This document shows positions 46,078 to 59,200 of a DNA stretch of 64,000 bases, one piece after another. Position numbers and translations under genes: made by a program. Source of the stretch: Larix kaempferi (lineage: Eukaryota; Streptophyta; Pinopsida; Pinales; Pinaceae). Where the stretch lies: the NCBI GenBank assembly GCA_027924585.1, contig BSBM01000123.1, forward strand, positions 16,136,001 through 16,200,000. Direction: 5' to 3'. Every line of letters starts with the position of its first letter. Position 1 is the stretch's first letter. A model generated the notes under the pieces. It saw only the letters and a program-made list of their open reading frames with translations. It made no database searches and was not told the origin of the DNA.

Positions 46078-49000
46078 TGTTATCACATATATAGTAGTCG
46101 GGCTACCATACATTATTTTTTTGATGCCAGTACACTATTCAGCCAGTTCCCTTACATTTGAGATGCTGAGATGAGCATCTATATTGGATCACTATCAGAT
46201 TTTGGACAACAGTTGTATTCCCCATGCCATGACTGAGTCTCAGGACACTCAGAGAGATGACCGATGTAGCCATTATACCATTGGTACAGAGCAGTCAGTA
46301 GTGCCCATAGTTACAGCAGTGGTTTCAGAGAACAGATGATGGTACAGGTTGACGAGCATTTAGGTATATGACTCAGCAGGTATATCATTGTGTTATGGTT
46401 ATATTGCTTTTATACTTATTCTCATAGCATGTCTTAGCACCTAGTGTCATGATCTGGCGATCATATAGATATATGGACTTGGTTGAGCTTATTATATATA
46501 TTATATTGTCCCTACTCAGACTTAGAAGTTCACTATTCATACTCATTGGTTTTACCCTCCTTAGGGAGAATAGAGGTGATCATTCCAGCATACCTTGGCT
46601 TGCTAGTGTTGGCTACATTATTCATTGTCTTCATCCATCCATTGCCTACCTTTTAGTTTATCACCCTGACTTACTACTTGACTAGTGACATGGAGGATCT
46701 TTTCCCCACTATAGCCTTTGTATTGGGTGAGGTTCCTTGTTTATTGTGTCCCGACTCTGAGTTGGTGACAAAACGTACCTTTGGTGAGTTGGATTGTAGG
46801 CCTAAATCATTCTGGTCGGTTGTCCCGATGTTTGGCATTGGCTCGAACTTCCCCTAGTCACTTGAGATGTTGTTGGCTAAAACTAAAAGCTCATGAACTA
46901 CTTATGGAAACTGATAAATTCGCCCATGGAAACTAAAAAGGGCAAGAGCGATGAACTGCTGAAAAATACTCCTCGAAGAGTATAAGAAAGGTCCAAAAAA
47001 ACAATGATTCTTAAAAGCTATATCTAAACAATTGCTGACCTTATATATGTATAAAAAACATGCCCTGGATGCAAGCTGCAACTAGTTGTGCTTATCAGCA
47101 CACCTGAGATCCGAAGGGTTATGTAGGCCAAAAAGGCCATGAAATGAAATTGAATGATCCTAATGAACCTGGATCAACTTGATGTAGACATGATGCCTAA
47201 GTTGAATAAGCACTCTCTAAACAACTTATCCATTTGTGAGACACCGCCATTTCCTGTGTTGTTGCTCATTCAGTATATACTATGGTGTGTATTCCCTTTC
47301 CCATTGCCAAAGTGTCACAAAGTTAAGTCGGTCAAGTCATCCCTTAGCCTAGCTAGTTATTTTAGCCTTCACCCTTCACTAGCAAATTGATCACAGCCAT
47401 GAAGTGAGTATGATCTTGAAAGTCTAGTCTGAGTAATAATAATAATTAATGACATTATATATTTGGATTTAGATCGCCAGTAATGATTACTTTGTGTTAT
47501 AATTGTTATTTGAATAAGTTGTAGAGCATGCATTAACCTTTGACACTTTGCAGCAGCTTCCGATGATGGTCTGAGTTATATTTGGTCATGTTGACTTGGT
47601 CAAACCTAGTTTGACCAAGGTCAACCATAGGACATGAGATGGTTGGACCTTGTGATGATATGGATAGATGATATATGGTCTATGTACATGTACATGATGA
47701 TTCTATGCAGCAGCTACAGGGTTATGATCATGATTCATGGTTTACAACAGTATTTGATCATTTACAGATTATTATTATTTGACCTGTTTTGGTATATTGG
47801 ATATATATTTTGATCATGCAGAGACTCATATGGTGTATGAGTACACATCTTGGATGGATTTGGACCTTCTGAGTCCGATGAGACAGTTTGTTTTCAGTTC
47901 CGGGCATTTACAGTGATGATTGAGCCTCAGTAGGCTATACCAGTGCAGTTTTGGTCTGTCGGAGACCCTGTCAGAGCAGATGTGATTTTTATCCGGTTGA
48001 CCTAGGGTGCTGTGATTGGAGGGGGTGGTCAAGCCACTTGTTTTTACCATATTACCCCTTTCCTGGACACATTGGTGCCCTCACCTTGACAGCGCAGGCA
48101 CTCCAGGAGGCAGTTTGGGGCAGTTTCACGCTTCTCGAGGCATTTTAGGATTGGTAGAAATGGCTATTGAGGAATTCGATTTGGGCTACTGAAGCAATTT
48201 CTTGGCATGGGATGATCAGTGATGATGGATTGATGTCTTCCACACCTCCAGCAGTTTCAGCTTCATCGGGGCCCGCATCCATCACTTATGGCACTTTCTG
48301 ATGATTTTTGATGTCTTTTGAGGCCTACGATTTGACCATGGAGACACGATTTGGTATATTGATGACTATTTTATTATTATTGTGCTATGGGGATTGACCA
48401 AGGGTGGCTAAAATTACGCCTTGGACCCACCAGAAGCTTCCTATTATATTTTGTCATCATGATTTGGTGGGATTCCCCTCTTCTAGGGTGATTTTGTCCA
48501 CTTATATTATATTTTATTAGTGGTCCATGTATTTTATTGTTGAGCTCATCTCAACCATTGATTAGACATTTGTATCTTTTAATCTTAGCCACTCATTCAA
48601 AAAGTGGTTAGGATTTTGATGCCTCTCCTTTCTATTTAAAGGAGAGAGCTTCTCATTGTAAGGGGTCTTTGGCTCTTGGATTATTGGTATAGAAAAACTT
48701 TATTGCGGAAATTCTTGTGGTCTCCTTTGCATCTGGTGTTCTTAGATGGTGATTGGAAAGTCTATTGCAACCTAGCATTTGGAATTTGTGGTAAGATCTA
48801 TCTATTTTGGAAATCACTGTCTTGTCTACAGGAGGGCGACTTCAACAAGGGAGATTTTGCAAGGCTCCTTCAAATCGACTTTCTTGGCATTTGCTCGTAT
48901 CAGGGGGTTATCATTAGTATCATTGTGATCTATGCTATCTTTCTGTTACTTCTCTTGTGGCATTAGTGTTATCTCTTGATTACATCAAATCTGATATTGT

Positions 49001-50593
49001 TGACGTTTGTTGTGCAGGAGAGAGGGCGCATTGGCTTCTTGGACTAAATCGATTGCATAGAAAACTACCTCAAAGCTTCTCAAATTGATCGGGTTTGCAT
49101 AGATCATCATCATCAAGGCATCTACAAGGTTACCCAGGTAAGATCCACAGGTTTGTTTCTCTTATCTTGATCCAATCCATTGACATAACTCATAAATTGA
49201 CAAAACCCTTATTTCGTCAAACCCTCATTTTTACATTTTTTCAGATCTACTAAGATCTAGTGGCTTCTTGGGTAAGATAAAACCCACCTCTATAGTATCC
49301 ACAGCATCCTGGATCTATTGTTTGGTGAGGATTGGCCTCCATTTGACCCTCTTCCCAAGGCATTTAGCCTCTCCAAGCAAGGGCGCACTTCCTAGTTTGG
49401 TGGGTTGACCTAGATCTAGTATGTGGGTAGTTGAGATTCCACTTGATTCGTAATCTACACATCCAATAACCTACCCCCAAATTGTCACTTTCTTGATTTC
49501 TACCTTGTGGGCCCTATTCCACATTTTAAGGGATTTAATTCCCATTTTGGACCACTTGGTATCTTTAAACTCAGATCTAGTAAGATCTAGCCATTGGATT
49601 GCCATGAAATTATAGCTCCACACTCTTACTTGCTTAAACCACTTGGATCTGAAGTTTGGATGCTATTGGACTTGTCTTGATCCATTTATCCCCATTTTTG
49701 CCCTCCTTGGGCAAAGTCGCACCACCTTGGAGAAGTGAGTTGGCCCACTTCTAGGACATGGGTACTTGAGATTTTAGTGGATTTGGAACGGGCATAATTC
49801 AAAACGTAGGTCTAGTAGGTCACCTTGTCAAATCTTGCCTTGGGGATATCATTCCTTGTTTTAAGGGATTGTGGTCCACTTAGGTCAAAACATCAAATAT
49901 GTAGATCTAGACTTATGTATCCATCAAGACTTTAATTGCCCACTTGTCTCATGCAATAGGAGTCCTCAACCACAAGTTAACCTTACTTTGACTCCATTAT
50001 CCCAATTCCCAAGGCACTGGTTTCTCTTCAAGTTAATTCGACTTTCCTAGATTGTTGGATTAACTTTTGGTTTGACCTTTGTGTGGTGAACTAAACCCTT
50101 TGATGTCATCATGTATCATGATCAAGCTTGTCACTTGTACTAGTTTTCCCCAATTCAACCCATAAACTACCCTGCATTGGACAGGGTTCCCAAGGCAGTG
50201 GATTTTCTCACATTGAACTAGTACTTTAATCCTGGATCCTATTTCACAAATCATAAGTCACTCTCATATCAATAATGAACCAAAGCTATACTCATTGAAC
50301 CCCTCACTTGTCTTGTGACTTCATCCTAAGGTCTAGGATAAACCATACACCTTACTTCACTTAGAATTAACTTGATTTGGTGTCTTGGTTTTGATCTCTC
50401 CTGTCGAGAGTAGATCGGGTCTCCCCCTTTGTTGTCTGGGCTAGATAACATAAAGCGAAGTTTGCCTCGACTGGCGTGACAACCATCTATTGGAGGTCGA
50501 GGTGATCGTGGTTGCACCTTTTGAGTTGCCCTTCCCTACTGCCATCCATGAATGGATACATCCATAGGGGTAACTACAGTTTAGGTGACAACA
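46078..50593 (+). mobile_element. E2 LTR-B (middle, recombinant LTR, 4516 bp)
   Basis: Starts TGTTATCAC. Up to 48523 it carries the LTR-C variants; from 48631 onward it carries the LTR-A variants. Only one private base was seen (G48433, T in A and C). It is a chimera of the original 3' and 5' LTRs. Confidence 0.92.
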
Positions 50594-50804
50594 TTTTGGC
50601 GCTGTTGCCGGGGAAGGCAATAGCTTACCCTGGTTCGACATACTTTTCTTAAATCCCTCCCGTTCTCTTTGCCCAACATTTTTGCGCCGTTGCAGGGGAG
50701 GCAATAGCTCACTCTGGTTTGACATATATTTCCTTGAGCCCTACTCCGGTTCTTCTTGCCTAACATTTTGGCTTTGAAAGGCATAGGCTTACCTTGGATA
50801 AATC
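50589..50804 (+). repeat. PBS and its tandem duplication, E2 copy 2
   Basis: PBS TGGCGCTGTTGCCGGGGA at 50597-50614, with the same 85/87-bp tandem units as in copy 1. Confidence 0.8.
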
Positions 50805-51861
50805 TGGTAGCCATTATTCACTCTCTCCTGCATATACAACAACACATATCTTGGTAGAAGAGTTCAAATCTACTTGGCGACTCCCAACCGTGACTCCGCT
50901 GAGGAACGAGCTCATTCACATCCTTACAACACCTAGAACTATGCCTTGCGTCACTTATTCAGAGAACGATATGATTTTGAGAATGATGACCGAAATGAGT
51001 GGTTTAATTCGAAACTTGAATGGGGTAGTTCTCAGAAAACAAAGTGAGAATATCAAACACTATGAACCTTTCTATAAAACCTCTGAGGGTGTGTATACCA
51101 ATGAATATCTTCAAACTAGGTCTACAAGCAAAGCTTCTGATGGTCGAGTAGTAACTAGGTCTCTGGCGAAGAATAACTCAAAAGATATAGATAAGAGCAG
51201 AACTACTGTGAAAGAAAATTCCCTTGACTAAAGGAATATCACTCGTAGAGTCCCCACTCAAACTCCAAACATTCTTCCTAAAGGAATTTTAAAGAAAAAT
51301 GATCAGCCCAGAAGGTTGTCTCCTCAAGTCACCAAGAAGGTAACAAGTTCGAGCCCTGCTAAACCCCAGGCTAGGGAGCTAGTGCAAAGAAAGCAAGTGA
51401 ATACTCCTAGCAAGGAGATTTCCCGTATAACACAAGAAAAGCTGAATTCAAATATATTGGGAAAACTCTCTGGATCCTCTGTCATGTTATCTTTGAAAGA
51501 CTTGGTAGTTATCCCTTTTGTTAGAGCACAAGTAATGCATTTATTGGGTCTAAAAATAAATTCCAAGGATCAAGAAAAGGCTTGCAACCTAGAGATTGAT
51601 TTGAGTAACTTCTTATCCAAACCCAATATCCCTGTGCCCTTGGGGGAACTGTTGAAAATCCCTTCGTACTTTAATCAGGCAACTAAATTCTTAGGAATCG
51701 AGCCTAAAGTCAAGAATCCTGTGAAATTAACAATTGAGGAAGACCCCCCCATTATGATTCAAAGTGTAATTGATAAAGGTAGGGGTCACCCCCCTTTTTA
51801 TATTGCTTTGGAGATTAATCAATTGATATTACATAACTGTATGTTATATTCAGGAGCATAA
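50794..51861 (+). pseudogene. pre-protease reading region of E2, copy 2
   Basis: Identical to copy 1, including TAA at 51229-51231 and the YSGA-stop at 51859-51861. The lesions therefore predate the tandem duplication. Confidence 0.7.
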
Positions 51862-52285
51862 GTGAATGTTATGCCTTTTAAGGTCATGGAACAATTGGAA
51901 CTAAAACCATCCAGAGAATATAGAAATGTGTGGGATGGATTCTAGGCCTGTTAAGTTAGAAGGTATGATAGAGAATCTCAAGATGAAGTTGGCTGCTTAT
52001 CCTGCAATTGAAATAAGTATGAATGATTTGGTTTTAGATATTCCCGACGCATGGGGGATGTTGCTATCAAGGGAGTGGGCTGCCAAATTAGGAGGAAGTA
52101 TCCAAATGGATTTATCTTACGCAACCATTCCTATTGGGAGAAAAGCTTCTTATAGATTGAGGAATGAAAAACCTATGACAGAGCATGTAGAAACACCCGA
52201 CTATTTGTTTGAAGAGGCTATGCGCCCCACTGAGGAAGTTGGAAATTATATGGTGATGGCTAACTTTTGGGAAGAGCCCCGGTAA
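51862..52285 (+). pseudogene. protease C-terminal part of E2, copy 2
   Basis: Same frameshift and stop as copy 1. T51957 (C41803 in copy 1) changes a Ser codon to Leu and is the only interior difference I found. Confidence 0.72.
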
Positions 52286-52861
52286 TATCCTTTCCCTCCT
52301 AGTCAAGTTTGGAAAATGCATTTTGATGGGGCTAAATCTAGGCATGGTGTTGGAGCTGGAATTGTCCTCACATCTCCTTCTGGTGAAGAAAAATTATTTG
52401 CATATCGTCTTGAATTTGAGTGCACAAATAATGTAGCTGAGTATGAGGCATTGCTTTTAGGGTTAGAGATTTGCCGCGAACAAAAGATTAAATGTCTAAA
52501 TGTAACAGGAGACTCTGATTTGATTGTGTCCCAAGTGAAGAACCAGTTTGCAGCCAAAAATAATAGGCTTAGGGATTATCGAAATGCGGTTTGGGATACC
52601 ATAGAAATGTTTGATGCCTTTGCAATACGAGCAGTCCCAAGAGAAGAGAATACCCTGGCCGTTGCATTATCAGTAATAGCATGCACCTTTGAAACTCCAG
52701 ATCATCTTAAGGATAAAGAGTGTAAGGTTGAAGTAATATTTAGACCATCGGTTCCTGATAATCAAGATCATTGGCAAATCTTTGATAATGATGCACAAAT
52801 CATTGCATTCTTACAAAACACTGAAAATTTTCAGAACTTGCAATGTGAATTTAGAAGATAA
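52286..52861 (+). pseudogene. additional RNase H of E2, copy 2
   Basis: Identical to copy 1, including Val at the fourth acidic position and its place upstream of RT. Confidence 0.8.
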
Positions 52862-54214
52862 ATTAAACGGTTCTTCTATTCAAGATTTTGATGATATGAA
52901 ATTAGCAATACCTCTGGAGAAAAATTTCAATAGGCATGATGAATACAAAGGTAAAAGAGCTGAACCGGTAGATGAGGTTATAGAGATAAATATTGGAACC
53001 TCAGTTTCTCCCAGAATGATTAGGATAGGAAAGAATGCCTCCCCAGAAGAAAGAAAGGCGATTGTGGATCTAATTAGGAAATATAGAGACATTTTTGCTT
53101 GGGCGTATGATGAACTCAAAACTTTTGATCCTGAAATTATTGAGCATACTATCCCTTTGCATGAAGGAGCTAAACCTTATAGGCAAAAGTTAAGAAATGT
53201 CAATCCTAAACTTGTACCATTGATCAAAAAAGAGCTTGAAAAAAGGTTGGCTGCATAAATTATCCAACCTGTTCGACACACTACTTGGGTTTCTAACCCG
53301 GTGATTGTAAGAAAGAAAAATGGTGAAATCAGGGTATGTATTGATTTCAGAAACCTAAACCAAGCATCCCTTAAAGACAATTACCCTTTGCCAAATATGG
53401 AAAATTTGTTGCAGAGTGTCACTGGGGCAGGTATGTTGTCAATGTTGGATGGGTTCTCAAGGTATAATCAGGTGCGTATTAGAAAGGAAGACAGAGATAA
53501 AACAACCTTTACTACTCCATGGGGAACTTTCCAATATATAAGAATGCCTTTCGGGTTATTAAATGCCGGTTCTACTTTTCAAAGAGCTATGGATCAGGCA
53601 TTTAGTGATTTGATTGGGAAAATCATTGCCATTTATCAGGATGACTTGACAGTGTTTTCAAAGAAACGAGGAGACCATATAGAACATTTGAGAAGAGTTT
53701 TTGAGCGTTGCAGAAAGTTTGGCATATCTTTGAACCCCCAAAAGTCAACTTTTGGAGTAGATGAGGGTAAGTTATTAGGACATATTGTGTCAAAAGATGG
53801 TATCAGAATTGACCCAGAACGTGTCCAGGCCATCAATGCTATTGCAGCACCCCATAATGTGGCCACCTTGCAATCTTTCTTTGGTAAAATAAACTTTGTC
53901 AGAAGATTCATTCCAAACTTAGTAGAATTGGCCAAACCATTAAATGCCCTTCTTAAAAAGGATGTGAAGTTTGTATGGGATAAAGAATGTGAATCGTCTT
54001 TCACCAAGCTTAAAAAAGCCATTTCAACCTCCCCTGTGTTAGCTTGTCCTAATTACAATAAAGAGTTCATGATTTACTCGTATGCTTTGGAAGATACTAT
54101 TGCTGGTGTGTTATTACAAAAGAATGATGAAAACCATGAACAACCTATAGCCTTTATGAGTAAAAATTTGAGAGATGCTGAACTAAAGTATACCACACTG
54201 AAAATCAAGCTTAC
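52782..54214 (+). pseudogene. pol: reverse transcriptase and start of RNase H of E2, copy 2
   Basis: Same TAA (53256-53258), YQDD motif (53634-53645) and terminal frameshift as copy 1. Confidence 0.87.
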
Positions 54215-55759
54215 GCTTTAGTGAAGGCCTTGAAGCATTTTAGAACATATGTGGGATATTCCAAAATGAAGGCATATGTACTGTATCAAGTGGTAAAGGA
54301 TGTTCTGTCACAAGCAGATGGTATAGGTGTAAGAGGAAATTGGATTTCATGCATACAAGAGTATGATCTAGAAATTAAGCCTATCAAGATTGTTAAAGGA
54401 CAAGGGTTAGCTCAACTTTTGACTGAAAAGGGAGGTAAGATGGTAAATCTGGTAAGTGAAAGAAACCTTGGTATTCTAAACATTGATGACGAGCATGAAT
54501 GGTACAAAGATATTATGTATTTCTTGAGAAACTTGTCATGCCCTGATCACCTTGTAGATCATCAAAGAAGAGCATTGAGATTAAAAGCTGAGAAGTATGT
54601 TATAACTCAAGACGGGTTAGGATGGAGAAATCCTGATGGAATAATTCTGAAATGTGTTAGCCTTGAGGAATCACAAACCATTATAAAAGAAATGCATTCT
54701 GGATTATGTGGTGGACATTATGCCCCAAGAACAACCGCTGCGAAAATCATGAGGGCCGGTTATTATTGGCCAACACTTTTCAAGGATGTGCATTCTTATG
54801 TTAGAGTTTGCCAAGAATGTCAACTATTTTCAGGAAAACCAAGATTGCCTGCCTTACCTTTAAATCCTGTAGTGGTAGAAGCTCCTTTTCAGCAGTGGGG
54901 TATGGATTTTGTTGGACCTTTTAGTGAAAACTCAAGCAATGGACATAAGTATATGTTGACCTATACTGATTACTTTACTCGATGGGTAGGGGCCATCCCA
55001 ACCAAGAAAGCTACAGCCGAGGTAGTTGTGAAATTTTTGGAAGAAAATATTGTGTCTAGATATGGTTGTCCTTTAAAAATAACGACTGATAACGCTCCCG
55101 CTTTCAGTAAATTAGAAATGTCAACCTTTTGCATGAATCATGGGATCACTCTCTCACATTCTTCAAACTATTATCCTCAAGGAAACGGTCTCGCTGAATC
55201 TAGCAATAAGAATTTGATAAGACTGCTAAAGAGAATGGTTGGCACCAACAAGAGAAGTTGGGACACAAAGTTGAAATATGCCTTGTGGGCTGACAGGACA
55301 ACTGTTAAAAGGATTACCGGAAAATCCCCTTTTGAGTTGGTATATGGGCAAGGTTGTAGACTCCCAATAAATTTACAAATTCCTGTATATGAGCTATTAC
55401 AACAATGCACTTCAGATGAAGAAGCCTTCCAAGTAAGAATTGATAAATTAGTAGAACTTGATGAAATGAGAAGGATGGCATTTGACAAAACTATTATTGA
55501 ACAGGAAAGAGTTAAAGGAACTTTTGACCAAAGAACCAGGAATGTGAAATTCGGAGTAGGAGACATAGTTTTGTTATGGCACAAAAACAAAGCTAAACCT
55601 GGGAACCATGGAAAATTTGAAAAAATCTGGATGGGACCATATCGAGTATCAAGGATAGCTGGAAAAGGATCAGTGTTTCTAGAAACTCTAGATGGGGATG
55701 AACTCGAACTCCCTGTAAATGGACTTTTGTTCAAGCATTATTTCCCACCTATCGAGTAA
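54215..55759 (+). CDS. pol: RNase H C-terminus and integrase of E2, copy 2
   Basis: Identical open frame to copy 1: HHCC finger, D-D-35-E core and GPY segment intact. It lacks its own ATG, being the distal part of a frameshifted pol. Confidence 0.88.
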   Translation, partial: ALVKALKHFRTYVGYSKMKAYVLYQVVKDVLSQADGIGVRGNWISCIQEYDLEIKPIKIVKGQGLAQLLTEKGGKMVNLVSERNLGILNIDDEHEWYKDIMYFLRNLSCPDHLVDHQRRALRLKAEKYVITQDGLGWRNPDGIILKCVSLEESQTIIKEMHSGLCGGHYAPRTTAAKIMRAGYYWPTLFKDVHSYVRVCQECQLFSGKPRLPALPLNPVVVEAPFQQWGMDFVGPFSENSSNGHKYMLTYTDYFTRWVGAIPTKKATAEVVVKFLEENIVSRYGCPLKITTDNAPAFSKLEMSTFCMNHGITLSHSSNYYPQGNGLAESSNKNLIRLLKRMVGTNKRSWDTKLKYALWADRTTVKRITGKSPFELVYGQGCRLPINLQIPVYELLQQCTSDEEAFQVRIDKLVELDEMRRMAFDKTIIEQERVKGTFDQRTRNVKFGVGDIVLLWHKNKAKPGNHGKFEKIWMGPYRVSRIAGKGSVFLETLDGDELELPVNGLLFKHYFPPIE

Positions 55760-56231
55760 ACTGTGCATTGCATTGCCTGGTAGATTAGAGTAGGTAGGAA
55801 AACAAATAAGCCTATTTGGGCAGTAGTTAGTCTTTTCAGCCATTGAGTCTGGCACCTTATTTATTTCTAAGCTCCTTTGCAAGCTCCTAGTTTAATTGAG
55901 TACCTGTCACTTCTTTTTTTCCTGCACAATAAATTTCAAATTTTGCAAATTATGTTAGTAGTTTAATTTACTTTCTGCATTTTAATTTCATGGATTTATA
56001 TTTCTGACATAGAATAGATTTTATTTCAGTTGGTTTTATATTTTTCCCACACATGCGGCATGAGGTATTTTTGATGTTTGTGAATGCAGAAATAGGTTGC
56101 AAAAATAAAAAGCTGGAAGCAAAATGGTATAGTGCTGGATCATGGATTCGAGTATCAGAGTTCGAGGACCAAAGATTCTGAGGTTCTCAAGCGCTCATTT
56201 CAGCAGAGCACTTGTCCCAGCCGGAGCCAGA
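55760..56231 (+). other. 3' untranslated region and PPT-like site of E2, copy 2
   Basis: Same as 45606-46077. GGAGCCAGA at 56223-56231 precedes LTR-C. Confidence 0.75.
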
Positions 56232-59200
56232 TGTTATCACATATATAGTAGTCGGGCTACCATACATTATTTTTTTGATGCCAGTACACTATTCAGCCAG
56301 TTCCCTTACATTTGAGATGCTGAGATGAGCATCTATATTGGATCACTATCAGATTTTGGACAACAGTTGTATTCCCCATGCCATGACTGAGTCTCAGGAC
56401 ACTCAGAGAGATGACCGATGTAGCCATTATACCATTGGTACAGAGCAGTCAGTAGTGCCCATAGTTACAGCAGTGGTTTCAGAGAACAGATGATGGTACA
56501 GGTTGACGAGCATTTAGGTATATGACTCAGCAGGTATATCATTGTGTTATGGTTATATTGCTTTTATACTTATTCTCATAGCATGTCTTAGCACCTAGTG
56601 TCATGATCTGGCGATCATATAGATATATGGACTTGGTTGAGCTTATTATATATATTATATTGTCCCTACTCAGACTTAGAAGTTCACTATTCATACTCAT
56701 TGGTTTTACCCTCCTTAGGGAGAATAGAGGTGATCATTCCAGCATACCTTGGCTTGCTAGTGTTGGCTACATTATTCATTGTCTTCATCCATCCATTGCC
56801 TACCTTTTAGTTTATCACCCTGACTTACTACTTGACTAGTGACATGGAGGATCTTTTCCCCACTATAGCCTTTGTATTGGGTGAGGTTCCTTGTTTATTG
56901 TGTCCCGACTCTGAGTTGGTGACAAAACGTACCTTTGGTGAGTTGGATTGTAGGCCTAAATCATTCTGGTCGGTTGTCCCGATGTTTGGCATTGGCTCGA
57001 ACTTCCCCTAGTCACTTGAGATGTTGTTGGCTAAAACTAAAAGCTCATGAACTACTTATGGAAACTGATAAATTCGCCCATGGAAACTAAAAAGGGCAAG
57101 AGCGATGAACTGCTGAAAAATACTCCTCGAAGAGTATAAGAAAGGTCCAAAAAAACAATGATTCTTAAAAGCTATATCTAAACAATTGCTGACCTTATAT
57201 ATGTATAAAAAACATGCCCTGGATGCAAGCTGCAACTAGTTGTGCTTATCAGCACACCTGAGATCCGAAGGGTTATGTAGGCCAAAAAGGCCATGAAATG
57301 AAATTGAATGATCCTAATGAACCTGGATCAACTTGATGTAGACATGATGCCTAAGTTGAATAAGCACTCTCTAAACAACTTATCCATTTGTGAGACACCG
57401 CCATTTCCTGTGTTGTTGCTCATTCAGTATATACTATGGTGTGTATTCCCTTTCCCATTGCCAAAGTGTCACAAAGTTAAGTCGGTCAAGTCATCCCTTA
57501 GCCTAGCTAGTTATTTTAGCCTTCACCCTTCACTAGCAAATTGATCACAGCCATGAAGTGAGTATGATCTTGAAAGTCTAGTCTGAGTAATAATAATAAT
57601 TAATGACATTATATATTTGGATTTAGATCGCCAGTAATGATTACTTTGTGTTATAATTGTTATTTGAATAAGTTGTAGAGCATGCATTAACCTTTGACAC
57701 TTTGCAGCAGCTTCCGATGATGGTCTGAGTTATATTTGGTCATGTTGACTTGGTCAAACCTAGTTTGACCAAGGTCAACCATAGGACATGAGATGGTTGG
57801 ACCTTGTGATGATATGGATAGATGATATATGGTCTATGTACATGTACATGATGATTCTATGCAGCAGCTACAGGGTTATGATCATGATTCATGGTTTACA
57901 ACAGTATTTGATCATTTACAGATTATTATTATTTGACCTGTTTTGGTATATTGGATATATATTTTGATCATGCAGAGACTCATATGGTGTATGAGTACAC
58001 ATCTTGGATGGATTTGGACCTTCTGAGTCCGATGAGACAGTTTGTTTTCAGTTCCGGGCATTTACAGTGATGATTGAGCCTCAGTAGGCTATACCAGTGC
58101 AGTTTTGGTCTGTCGGAGACCCTGTCAGAGCAGATGTGATTTTTATCCGGTTGACCTAGGGTGCTGTGATTGGAGGGGGTGGTCAAGCCACTTGTTTTTA
58201 CCATATTACCCCTTTCCTGGACACATTGGTGCCCTCACCTTGACAGCGCAGGCACTCCAGGAGGCAGTTTGGGGCAGTTTCACGCTTCTCGAGGCATTTT
58301 AGGATTGGTAGAAATGGCTATTGAGGAATTCGATTTGGGCTACTGAAGCAATTTCTTGGCATGGGATGATCAGTGATGATGGATTGATGTCTTCCACACC
58401 TCCAGCAGTTTCAGCTTCATCGGGGCCCGCATCCATCACTTATGGCACTTTCTGATGATTTTTGATGTCTTTTGAGGCCTACGATTTGACCATGGAGACA
58501 CGATTTGGTATATTGATGACTATTTTATTATTATTGTGCTATGGGGATTGACCAAGGGTGGCTAAAATTACGCCTTGGACCCACCATAAGCTTCCTATTA
58601 TATTTTGTCATCATGATTTGGTGGGATTCCCCTCTTCTAGGGTGATTTTGTCCACTTATATTATATTTTATTAGTGGTCCATGTATTTTATTGTTGAGCT
58701 CATCTCAACCATTGATTAGACATTTGTATCTTTTAATCTTAGCCACTCATTCAAAAAGTGGTTAGGATTTTGATGCCTCTCCTTCCTATTTAAAGGAGAG
58801 AGCTTCTCATTGTAAGGGGTCTTTGGCTCTTGGATTATTGGTATAGAAAAACTTTATTGTGGAAATTCTTGTGGTCTCCTTTGCATATGGTGTTCTTAGA
58901 TAGTTATTGGAAAGTCTATTGCAACCTAGCATTTCGAATTTGTGGTAAGATCTATCTATTTTGGAAATCACTGTCTTGTCTACAGGAGGGCGACTTCAAC
59001 AAGGGTGATTTTACAAGGCTCCTTCAAATCGAATTACTTGGCATTTGCTCTTATCAGGGGGTTATCATTAGTATCATTGTGATCTATGCTATCTTTCTGT
59101 TACTTCTCTTATGGCATTAGTGTTATCTCTTGATTATATCAAATCTGATATTGTTGACGTTTGTTGTGCAGGAGAGAGGGCGCATTGGCTTCTTGGACTA

